Below are positions 8,589 to 18,080 of a stretch of DNA of 64,000 nucleotides, piece by piece (within the stretch, counting starts at the first letter, position 1; each line of letters begins with the position of its first letter). The DNA lies in NCBI GenBank assembly GCA_026126205.1, contig JAHCJP010000001.1:620001-684000 (forward strand), read 5' to 3'. Under the pieces are notes generated by a model. The model was not told where the DNA came from, made no database searches, and saw only the letters and a list, made by a program, of their open reading frames with translations. The translations under genes were made by a program, and so were the position numbers. Source of the DNA: Maricaulaceae bacterium. Lineage in GTDB: Bacteria; Pseudomonadota; Alphaproteobacteria; Caulobacterales; Maricaulaceae.

Positions 8589-9029
8589 TCACTCCTGCGC
8601 CTGACCCAGCTCGCCGCGCAGATAGCGGATCGTCGAGCGTACGGCGCCCAGGCTTTCATGATCGGGGTGGAACTCCAGCATCAGGTCCTCGACGCCGAGG
8701 AAAACCTCCAGCGCCACGTCCAACCGTCCGGCGCGGATCGAGGATTCGCCTAGATTGTTGGCCGCCTGCAGAGTTAGTGGGCTCTCCCAGCCCGCCAGTT
8801 CGACATACATCACGAAGGCGCGGTCGAAGAGATTGGCGGCGCGGACATAATCCTCGGCCTGGTAAGCGGCGAAGGCGGCCTGGTTGATCTGCTGCAGTTC
8901 CGCTGCGCGGTCCTGCGCGGCCGCCGCCCTTTCGCCGCGGGTCAGCGGCGTCGGTTCGCTACTCTGCTGCGCCAGCGCGGCCTGCGGGCCAAGCGCCGCC
9001 ATCGTCAAAGCCAGAAAGATCGCCCGCAT
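8589..9029 (-). CDS. Small secreted TPR-like protein
   Basis: A 146-residue protein starting at ATG 9029 with a signal peptide (MRAIFLALTMAALGPQAALAQ). The mature part has a single TPR-like pair (FAAYQAEDYVRAANLFDRAF and LQAANNLGESSIRAGRLDVALEVF). It directly precedes the large TPR gene with one base between them, so they form one unit. An upstream extension in the same frame has no signal sequence and is rejected. Confidence 0.8.
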   Translation of the reverse strand: MRAIFLALTMAALGPQAALAQQSSEPTPLTRGERAAAAQDRAAELQQINQAAFAAYQAEDYVRAANLFDRAFVMYVELAGWESPLTLQAANNLGESSIRAGRLDVALEVFLGVEDLMLEFHPDHESLGAVRSTIRYLRGELGQAQE

Positions 9030-9111
9030 GGCCTGTCCCACCCCTGCAAAACCTCTTGCAGGATAACGCGTGAACCGGGAACCCGCATGCGGGGTTTTCT
9101 GACACTTGCCG

Positions 9112-10815
<1,704 letters not shown>

Positions 10816-10879
10816 GGCCGGGATCGGACAGAAGCCGCAACGGCCTGTCAAGAAACGAAAATGCCGGGGCGGGGATGCG

Positions 10880-12097
10880 TCAGGCGATCAGCCGCCTGAT
10901 CGCGTCCTGGTCGAAGAAACGCACCGGCGCGGCGAACTGGCCGTCGCCATCGGGCTGGATGGCGTCACCGCTGATGTCCGCAGCGCCGCTGCATACGGCC
11001 AGCGTGGCCAGCGACAGCGTGTCGGCGCCATTGACGAAGATGGCGACGCGGGCGACTTGCGCGCGTTCGGCGAAGGCCTCCAGCCGCCGCGCCTTGCGCG
11101 GCAGGCTTTCTGCGGCGGCGCCAAGGTCGAGACCTACGGATTCGAACCCCATGGACCGGAATTTGACCAGGTTCGTCTCGCCCTCCCCAGCGACGGCGCG
11201 AATGCGGAATCCGGCGCTGCGCACGCCGCGGGCGATCTCGTCCCAGATCCGTTCGCCCAGCGCACCTCCGGACGGAGACACCTCCAGGATCATGCGGCGG
11301 CGATCCGCCTCGCCAACAGCGCGCAAGGCCTCGAAATAGCGGCCCCGCAATGCGGCCCGCGTCAGCGTCTCATGACTGACCGGCAGGGTCAGCAAGGTGA
11401 TGGTGCCCATCTCGCGCTGCCGGGCGGAGATCAACCGCGCCGCGGCGACTGTTGCGGTCTCGCACAGCATGGCGCGCAGGCCGGCGTCACCCTGCGACGC
11501 CGCCGCCGGCGGTTCCGGCGCGATGACGCGGTAGTTGAAGATCGCCTGTTTCCCCACCGTCCATATCGGCCGCAGCCGTCCGCCCCGGCGCTTCTCGCCG
11601 GCCCCGGCATCCAATGCTGGCGCGTCAGATTCCGGCGGCGCGCCGCCAACCGCGACGGTCTCCGTCCCAGCGGTCTCGCCGCGCTGGAAGGCGGCGGCGA
11701 TTCCGCCTTCGTCCGCAAGGCTTGCGGAGCTGAGCGACAGCGTGCGGCTGCGTATCTCCATTGCGGCCGCCGCCGCAGCGCTCTCGCCCACCACATGGGC
11801 GAAGGCCTCTTCGGCGATGGCGGCGGTCTTCAGGGCCGCGGCTTCGCCCTCCAGTTCGCCGTAAATGATGAAGAACCCGGTCTGGCCGAGATCGATCAGC
11901 ACGTCGGCGGGACCCAGGCGGCGGCGCATCACCGACTTGATCAGCTCCAGAACCCGCTCCTGTTTGGCCTTCCAGGCCTCGCCAATGCGCGCCTTGACCG
12001 AGTCGACGGGAACCACCTGCAGCCGGCCGGCGCTGAAATCCGCCCGGCCTTTCAGGACCGCCTGCAGACGTGAAACCGTATCCGGATCAAGATGCAT
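10880..12097 (-). CDS. Protein with a degenerate EAL-like C-terminal domain, partner of a response regulator
   Basis: A 405-residue cytoplasmic protein. The N-terminal third (about 45-110) has an alpha/beta segment with DVLIDLGQTGFFIIYGE that resembles a degenerate GGDEF-like fold. The C-terminal part (about 215-405) follows the strand/helix order of an EAL phosphodiesterase barrel (PVSHETL, MILEVSP, FESVGLDLGAA, VAIFVNGADT, ISGDAIQPDG) but lacks the catalytic EAL and metal ligands. It is therefore more likely a regulatory protein than an enzyme. Its start overlaps the response regulator gene by 11 bases, so they form one operon. The fold assignment is by eye and is inference. Confidence 0.6.
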   Translation of the reverse strand: MHLDPDTVSRLQAVLKGRADFSAGRLQVVPVDSVKARIGEAWKAKQERVLELIKSVMRRRLGPADVLIDLGQTGFFIIYGELEGEAAALKTAAIAEEAFAHVVGESAAAAAAMEIRSRTLSLSSASLADEGGIAAAFQRGETAGTETVAVGGAPPESDAPALDAGAGEKRRGGRLRPIWTVGKQAIFNYRVIAPEPPAAASQGDAGLRAMLCETATVAAARLISARQREMGTITLLTLPVSHETLTRAALRGRYFEALRAVGEADRRRMILEVSPSGGALGERIWDEIARGVRSAGFRIRAVAGEGETNLVKFRSMGFESVGLDLGAAAESLPRKARRLEAFAERAQVARVAIFVNGADTLSLATLAVCSGAADISGDAIQPDGDGQFAAPVRFFDQDAIRRLIA

Positions 12098-12494
12098 GGG
12101 CGCGGCCGTCGCTCTGGCGAGCGGCGCAGGCGGTCACCGCCTCTGCAACGGCTTCGGCCAGTTGGCGCGCTGTGAACGGCTTTTGCAGCGACGCGTCGGC
12201 GCCCAGTTTCTCCGCCATCGGCAGGAAGCGGAAGTCACCCTTTATGCCGCCGCCGGTCATGGCGATGATCGCCACCTGCGGCCAGCGGCGACGCACGGCG
12301 GCGATAGCTTCCAGCCCCTCCACACCCGGCATCAGCAGATCGATGATCAGGATGTCCGGCTGCGATTCCCCGATGGCGCGCAGCGCCTCGCCTCCGTCAG
12401 AGGCCTCGTGCAGATCGGCTGCGATGCTCTCCAGCATGGCGCACACCGTTGCGCGAACCCCGGCGTCATCATCAGCCACCAGTATGCTTGGCAC
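12087..12494 (-). CDS. Single-domain response regulator (CheY-like receiver)
   Basis: A 135-residue receiver domain. It has the acidic pocket ILVADDDAGVR, the phospho-acceptor aspartate in ILIIDLLMPGVEG, the switch residue IIAMTGGG and the lysine in LQKPFTARQ. There is no output domain, so it must act through protein partners. I prefer GTG 12494 because it follows a GGAGAGGCAGAG stretch; an ATG at 12551 would add 19 residues unlike a receiver. It overlaps the degenerate EAL-like gene downstream and is divergent from the LOV kinase, its likely phosphate source or competitor. Confidence 0.88.
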   Translation of the reverse strand: MPSILVADDDAGVRATVCAMLESIAADLHEASDGGEALRAIGESQPDILIIDLLMPGVEGLEAIAAVRRRWPQVAIIAMTGGGIKGDFRFLPMAEKLGADASLQKPFTARQLAEAVAEAVTACAARQSDGRAHAS

Positions 12495-12795
12495 CTCTGC
12501 CTCTCCGCGCGCTGCGGGCCTTGCAACCCCTGGCTGCCAGGATGGGCGCAATAGGTAAAAAACCCGTCAAAAAGCGTCTCGTGACATGAAGTCTCGCTGG
12601 CGTGCAGTCGTCCCGGGCGGCGAGATAAATATCCATACAAAAAATATGGTAATCATTGCAGGACGGGTTTTACTCCACTTTTTATGCACGACAAAAGTAG
12701 TGAACAATGTTTACCTTCGGGTGGGCTCCACGCCCCTGCGCCTCTGCGCTACACTCAGCACCAATCTTGCAGCCGATTCGGGAACGGCCAGCCCT
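12495..12795. promoter_or_regulatory. AT-rich divergent intergenic region with two short dyads
   Basis: About 300 bases between the response regulator and the LOV kinase, clearly richer in A and T than the genes. Two dyads are visible: CCATA-N7-TATGG at 12633-12649 and GTGAAC-AAT-GTTTAC (one mismatch) at 12700-12714. It presumably holds both promoters. I could not place convincing -35/-10 pairs. Confidence 0.4.
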
Positions 12796-15700
12796 ATGCC
12801 CAAGGCAAAGCCCACCACAGCGCCGAAACGGCCGCGCTTCGGCATTCGCGCCCGCATTTTCGCCATCACCGCTCTGGCCATCCTGCCGCTGGCGCTGCTG
12901 AGCGCGTTCAACGCCTGGCAATCTCGCGCAGCGGTGGAGGAAGATATCCATCAGGACGCGCGCTACCTGACCGCACTGGCCGCGGCCCGCTTTGATGGCG
13001 TGATCGGCCAGACCGGATCGCTGCTTACAGTGCTGAAGAACGCCGAGGCGGTGGCCCGGCGCGACATCGCCGGCTGCGTGGCGCTGTTCGCTTCGGTGCG
13101 CGAGGAGTTTGCACAGTATAACGCCATCGCACTCGTGGCGCCGGACGGCCGCATAGAGTGCAGCTGGCCTCACCAGCCGGGCCTCGACCTGTCGGACCGC
13201 GAATGGTTCCACGGCGCACTGGAAGCCGGCGGCCTCTACATCGGCCGCTACCAGTTGATCCGCCCGACCGAGGCGGCGCCCTCGATCGTAATCAGCCGCC
13301 CCGCGCCGATAGCGGAAAGCGACATTACCGGCGTCATCGCCGCCGGCCTGGACCTCAACTGGCTGAGCGAGGCGATCAGCGACGTCAATCTGCCTGAAGG
13401 CGGCGTGATCACGCTTTACGACCGCGAGGGCGTAATCGTCGCCCGGCATCCCAATCCCGCCCCCTGGGTCGGAACCACAGTGTTGGGCAGAGAACGGTTT
13501 CACAACGCCTTCACCGCCGGCGCAGGATCGGAACGGGCGCCGGGGCTCGACGGCCGCGAACGCTATTACGGCTACCAGACGCTGGGTGATGGCGCCCTGC
13601 TGCTGACCATCGGCCTGCCGGGCGATGCGTTGACCGCGCAGATCGAGCGGCTGACGCTGTTGAACTTCATCGGTTTCCTGCTGTCGCTGGCGGCCGGGCT
13701 GGCGCTGGCTGTCATCGCCGGCGCCCGCTGGATCTCGGCGCCGGTGCGCGATGTCGCCGCCGCCGCCGCCCGCCTGCGCCGGGGCGATCTGAAGGCCCGG
13801 GTGCAGAACGGCCGCGCCCTGCCGGAAATGGCGGAGCTGATCGCCGCCTTCAACGAGATGGCCGACGCTATCCTGAACCGCGACGCGCGCCTGAAGGAAC
13901 GCGAGGCGGCGCTGAAGAAGAACACCGCCAACCTGCAGGAGCGGGTCAAGGAGCAGGCTTGCCTCTATAGCCTCGCCGAACTGTGCAGCCGCGCCGATCT
14001 GGGCGCCGAACAAATCCTGCGCCAGGCCGTCGACTTGTTGCCGCCGGGCTGGCAGCACCCGGAAATCGCCATGGCCACTATCACCTGGCGCGGACGGACC
14101 TTCCGGTCCAGGGCCTATGGCAAACCGGCCGTGACGATGACGCACCCTCTGATGGAGGGCGGCGACGCAGCCGGCACGGTCGAGGTCTCCTACAGTTACA
14201 AGGCCGAGGGCGAGGACGCCTTCCTGCCCGAAGAGGAAACGCTGCTGAAGGCGGTGGCGGAACTGCTGTCGCGCACCCTGGCGAGCCGTCGCGACTCCGA
14301 GGCGCTGAAGCTTCACCAGCTGGCCATCGAGGCCGCATCGCAGGGCGTGCTGATCACCGACGCCAGCCTGCCAGACAACCCGATCATATTCGCCAATCGC
14401 GGTTTCACGCAGATCACCGGCTACAAGGCGTCCGAGGCGGTGGGGCGCAACTGCCGCTTCCTGCAGGGCGAGGACACCGACAAGGACGCCGTCGGCGCCA
14501 TACGCAAAGCGGTGGCGAAAGGTCAGCGTTTCGACGGCGAGATCCTGAACTACCGCAAGGACGGAACCCCGTTCTGGAACGAACTGCACATCGCGCCGAT
14601 CCGCGAAACCGGCAAGAACGACGTGACGCATTTCGTCGGCGTCATCACTGACGTGACGGCGCGGCGCGAGATGAGCGAACAACTGCACCAGGCGCAGAAA
14701 ATGGACGCGCTGGGCCAGCTGACCGGCGGCGTGGCGCACGACTTCAATAACCTGCTGACCGTGATCATGGGCAACGCCGAAATCCTGTCGAACCGGCTGG
14801 AGGACAAGAAACTGGCGCGGCTGGCCGCCATGTCGCTGGAGGCCGCCGACCGCGGCAGCCAGCTGACCCAGCGCCTGCTGGCCTTCGCCCGCAAACAGGC
14901 GCTGCAGCCGCGCAAGGTGAACGTAAACGCGGCTCTGAAACAGACCGAGGATTTGCTGGGGCGCACGCTCGGCGAACAAATCGAATTGCAGACCGCTTAC
15001 GGCGCGGGCCTGTGGGACGCCTATGTCGACGCCTCGCAGCTTGAGAACGCGGTGCTGAACCTCGCCCTCAACGCCCGTGACGCCATGCCGAAGGGCGGCA
15101 AGCTGCTGCTTGAGACCGAGAATGTGCGCCTGGAGGGAGGCTATAGCGACGACCTGCCGGAGGCTGAACCGGGCCATTACGTGATGGTGGCGGTCAGCGA
15201 CACCGGAACCGGCATGCCGCCGGAGGTGCGCGACCGGGTGTTTGAACCCTTCTTCACCACCAAGACCGAGGGCAAGGGCAGCGGGCTGGGCCTGTCGATG
15301 GTGTTCGGCTTCGTCAAGCAGTCAGGCGGGCATGTGAAAATCTATTCCGAGCCCGGGCAAGGCACGACCGTGAAGCTCTACCTGCCGCGGGCCACGGGCG
15401 GCGACACCGGCGACGCCCCGCTGTTCGAAGCCAGGGGCGAACCGCCGCAAGGATCGGAAATGGTGCTGCTGGTCGAAGACGACGCGCTGGTGCGCCAGTT
15501 CGGCGTCGAGGCGCTGACCGGCCTCGGCTATTCCGTCACCGCCTTCCCCAACGGGCTGGAGGCGCTGGCCGCGGTGAAGGATGGCCTCGCCTTCGACATC
15601 CTGTTCACCGACGTGGTGCTGCCCGGCGGCATGAACGGGCGGCAGCTGGCGGACAAGGTGCGCAAACTGCGCCCGGACCTGAAGGTGCTCTACACATCCG

Positions 15701-15837
15701 GCTACACCCAGAACGCCATCGTGCATCACGGGCGGCTGGACAAGGGCGTGCACTTGCTGAACAAGCCGTTCCGCCGCGCCGAACTGGGCTGGAAAATCCG
15801 CCAGGTGCTGGACGGCTCCGCCCCGAACGGCGGCTGA
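12796..15837 (+). CDS. Hybrid sensor histidine kinase with Cache, HAMP, GAF-like, LOV and receiver domains
   Basis: A 1013-residue inner-membrane hybrid kinase (start ATG 12796, MPKAKPTTAPKRP; upstream codons look non-coding). Order: TM1 about 17-37, periplasmic Cache-like sensor about 45-285, TM2 about 286-312, HAMP about 313-367, GAF-like about 385-500, LOV/PAS about 505-625, HisKA with His648 (GGVAHDFNNLL), HATPase_c about 740-865 (NLALNARDAMP, DTGTGMPP, GKGSGLGLS) and a C-terminal receiver with Asp939 (ILFTDVVLPGG). The LOV core holds GRNCRFLQG with the flavin-adduct cysteine at 553, plus LNYRKDG and FWNELH. The usual glutamine at the FVGVQ position is Ile617 (FVGVITD). It probably integrates a periplasmic ligand with blue light. 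The likely target is the divergent single-domain regulator. Confidence 0.92.
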   Translation: MPKAKPTTAPKRPRFGIRARIFAITALAILPLALLSAFNAWQSRAAVEEDIHQDARYLTALAAARFDGVIGQTGSLLTVLKNAEAVARRDIAGCVALFASVREEFAQYNAIALVAPDGRIECSWPHQPGLDLSDREWFHGALEAGGLYIGRYQLIRPTEAAPSIVISRPAPIAESDITGVIAAGLDLNWLSEAISDVNLPEGGVITLYDREGVIVARHPNPAPWVGTTVLGRERFHNAFTAGAGSERAPGLDGRERYYGYQTLGDGALLLTIGLPGDALTAQIERLTLLNFIGFLLSLAAGLALAVIAGARWISAPVRDVAAAAARLRRGDLKARVQNGRALPEMAELIAAFNEMADAILNRDARLKEREAALKKNTANLQERVKEQACLYSLAELCSRADLGAEQILRQAVDLLPPGWQHPEIAMATITWRGRTFRSRAYGKPAVTMTHPLMEGGDAAGTVEVSYSYKAEGEDAFLPEEETLLKAVAELLSRTLASRRDSEALKLHQLAIEAASQGVLITDASLPDNPIIFANRGFTQITGYKASEAVGRNCRFLQGEDTDKDAVGAIRKAVAKGQRFDGEILNYRKDGTPFWNELHIAPIRETGKNDVTHFVGVITDVTARREMSEQLHQAQKMDALGQLTGGVAHDFNNLLTVIMGNAEILSNRLEDKKLARLAAMSLEAADRGSQLTQRLLAFARKQALQPRKVNVNAALKQTEDLLGRTLGEQIELQTAYGAGLWDAYVDASQLENAVLNLALNARDAMPKGGKLLLETENVRLEGGYSDDLPEAEPGHYVMVAVSDTGTGMPPEVRDRVFEPFFTTKTEGKGSGLGLSMVFGFVKQSGGHVKIYSEPGQGTTVKLYLPRATGGDTGDAPLFEARGEPPQGSEMVLLVEDDALVRQFGVEALTGLGYSVTAFPNGLEALAAVKDGLAFDILFTDVVLPGGMNGRQLADKVRKLRPDLKVLYTSGYTQNAIVHHGRLDKGVHLLNKPFRRAELGWKIRQVLDGSAPNGG

Positions 15838-15922
15838 ATAGACGGCATGCGCGGCGCGCGCCTTGACCGCGCCCCGCCCTTCGCCGTCACATGCCGCCCG
15901 CCAGCAGACGCGAGGGACGCGC

Positions 15923-17992
15923 ATGAACCCGGTCGCCACCCGCCTTGACGACGGCGTTTTCGTCATCATAGCCGACAACCCGCCCGTGAACGCGCTGTCG
16001 CAAGCCGTGCGCGACGGGCTGATGCGCGCGATCGGCGCGGCGGCGGACAGCGGCGCGGCATGCGCCGTCATCGCCTGCGCCGGGCGCACCTTCTTCTCCG
16101 GCGCCGACATCACCGAGTTCGGCAAGCCGCCAAAGGCGCCCTCCCTGCCCGAGGTGATCGACGCCATCGAGGCCTGCCCCATTCCCGTCATCGCCGCCAT
16201 TCACGGCGCGGCGCTGGGCGGCGGGCTGGAGGTGGCGCTGGGCTGTGACTACAGGATGATGGTTTCATCGGCGCGCGCCGGCCTGCCGGAAGTGACGCTG
16301 GGCATCATCCCCGGCGCCGGGGGCACCCAGCGCCTGCCGCGCCTGATCGCGCTGTCCGAGGCGCTGGAGATGATCGTCACCGGCAAGCCGGTCTCCGCCG
16401 CCAGGGCGCTTGAAACCGGCCTCGCCGACCATGTGGCCGAGGGCGAGGCGCTGGCCGCGGCGCTGGCTTTCGCGCGCTCTGGCAAGCTGGAAAAACGCCC
16501 GCTGGGCGCCCGCCCCTCGCCCGCCGCGGATGACAAGGCTTTCGCCGCCTGGCGTGGCCACGCCGAAACCCGCATGCGCGGCCAGATCGCGCCGCAGCGC
16601 GCGATCGACGCCGTGCAGGCCGCCTGCGCGCTTGGAACCCCGGACGGGCTGGCGAAGGAGCGGGAGATATTCCTTGATCTGGTGACCGGCGCCCAGTCGC
16701 GCGCCCTGCGCTACGCCTTCTTCGCCGAACGCGCCGCGTCGAAGATCGCGGGTCTCGCCGCAGAACCCCTGCCCCTTGATCGCGCCGCGGTGATCGGCGC
16801 CGGCACCATGGGCGCGGGCATCGCCGCGGCCTTCATGAACGCCGGGATTCCCGTGGCGCTGTTCGACCAGAATCCGGAGGCGCTGGCGGCGGGGCTGGCC
16901 CGCATCGCCGCGATCCGCGACGGCGACCTCGCCAAGGGCCGCATCGGCGAGGCCGAACATTCGCGCCGCGCCGGCCTGGTCAGCGGAGTATCCGGTTACG
17001 ATGAGTTGAAGGGGGTCGATCTGGTCATCGAAGCGGTATTCGAGGACATGGATGTGAAAAAGGCCGTGTTCGCCGAACTGGACAAGGCCGTGAAGCCCGG
17101 CGCGATCCTGGCCACCAACACCAGCTATCTGGACGTGAACGAAATCGCTTCCGTCACCGGACGCCCGGGAAGCGTGCTGGGCCTGCATTTCTTCAGCCCG
17201 GCGCACATCATGCGCCTGCTGGAGATCGTGCAGGCGGACAGGACGTCGGACGCCGCCCTGGCTGCGGCGCTGACGCTGGCCAAACGCCTCGGCAAAACGC
17301 CGGTGGTCGCCCGCGTCGGCCACGGCTTCATTGGCAACCGCATGCTGTCCGGCTATGGCCGCGAGGCGGGCCTGCTGGCCATCGAGGGCGCCAGCCCGCA
17401 GGACATTGACGCCGCGCTCTACGATTTCGGCATGCCGATGGGCCCCTTCGCCATGGCCGACATGGCCGGGCTGGACATCGGCTATTCCATGCGCCGCAAG
17501 CTGGACCCGTCGCATTACGAGCCGCGCGCAACCGCCCTGCACGACCGGCTGGTCGAGATGGGCCGCAAGGGCCAGAAGACCGGCGCCGGCATCTACGCCT
17601 ACGCCCCCGGCTCGCGTGCGCCGAAACCGGACCCGGAGGTGGAGGCGCTGATCGAACAGATCGCCGCCGAACAGGGCGTGAAACGCCGCCGAATCGGTGC
17701 GGACGAGATCGTCGACCGCTGCATTCTCGCCCTTGTGAACGAAGGCGCGAAGGTGCTGGCGGAAGGCGTGGCGCGATCGGGAAGCGACATCGACGTGGTC
17801 TACCTGCACGGCTACGGCTTTCCGCGCTGGCGCGGCGGGCCGATGTTTCACGCCGACGAGCGCGGCCTGAAAGAGGTGCTGGCCCGCATCGAAAGCTTCG
17901 CGGCGGCGCACGGGCCGCGCTGGTGGGCGCCAGCGCCGCTGCTGACGGAACTGGCGACGAAGGGCGGCCGGTTAAGTGAATACTCGTCCTGA
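15923..17992 (+). CDS. Bifunctional enoyl-CoA hydratase/3-hydroxyacyl-CoA dehydrogenase (FadB/FadJ-like)
   Basis: A 689-residue fusion. The N-terminal crotonase domain (about 1-190) has the oxyanion segments FFSGADITEFG and AALGGGLEVALGCDYRM, with the catalytic glutamates in GGGLEVAL and LPEVTLG. The NAD-binding dehydrogenase (about 285-600) has VIGAGTMGAGIAAAF, the catalytic HFFSPAHIMRLLEIV and GHGFIGNRM. It hydrates enoyl-CoA and oxidises the 3-hydroxyacyl-CoA. The start is ATG 15923; an extension to 15863 is Arg/Pro-rich and unlikely. It heads the co-directional block that includes the 2-aminobenzoyl-CoA enzymes, so it probably serves the beta-oxidation-like lower part of that pathway. No thiolase is in the window. 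Confidence 0.93.
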   Translation: MNPVATRLDDGVFVIIADNPPVNALSQAVRDGLMRAIGAAADSGAACAVIACAGRTFFSGADITEFGKPPKAPSLPEVIDAIEACPIPVIAAIHGAALGGGLEVALGCDYRMMVSSARAGLPEVTLGIIPGAGGTQRLPRLIALSEALEMIVTGKPVSAARALETGLADHVAEGEALAAALAFARSGKLEKRPLGARPSPAADDKAFAAWRGHAETRMRGQIAPQRAIDAVQAACALGTPDGLAKEREIFLDLVTGAQSRALRYAFFAERAASKIAGLAAEPLPLDRAAVIGAGTMGAGIAAAFMNAGIPVALFDQNPEALAAGLARIAAIRDGDLAKGRIGEAEHSRRAGLVSGVSGYDELKGVDLVIEAVFEDMDVKKAVFAELDKAVKPGAILATNTSYLDVNEIASVTGRPGSVLGLHFFSPAHIMRLLEIVQADRTSDAALAAALTLAKRLGKTPVVARVGHGFIGNRMLSGYGREAGLLAIEGASPQDIDAALYDFGMPMGPFAMADMAGLDIGYSMRRKLDPSHYEPRATALHDRLVEMGRKGQKTGAGIYAYAPGSRAPKPDPEVEALIEQIAAEQGVKRRRIGADEIVDRCILALVNEGAKVLAEGVARSGSDIDVVYLHGYGFPRWRGGPMFHADERGLKEVLARIESFAAAHGPRWWAPAPLLTELATKGGRLSEYSS

Positions 17993-18080
17993 CGCCGCAC
18001 AGCGCGCCCGCCGTGGCTTGCGCGCGCATGCGGTTTGCGTTTGAACTGCCGCCCCCTGCGGCGGAATGAAAGCGCACGGC

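Noticed and set aside
12682..15177. An 831-codon minus-strand frame opposite the LOV kinase
   Set aside because: Antisense to a kinase with all domain motifs in order; the frame has no recognisable domain and a Gln/Arg/His-heavy composition.
16265..17911. A 548-codon minus-strand frame opposite the hydratase/dehydrogenase fusion
   Set aside because: Shadow of a gene with complete crotonase and NAD-binding motifs.
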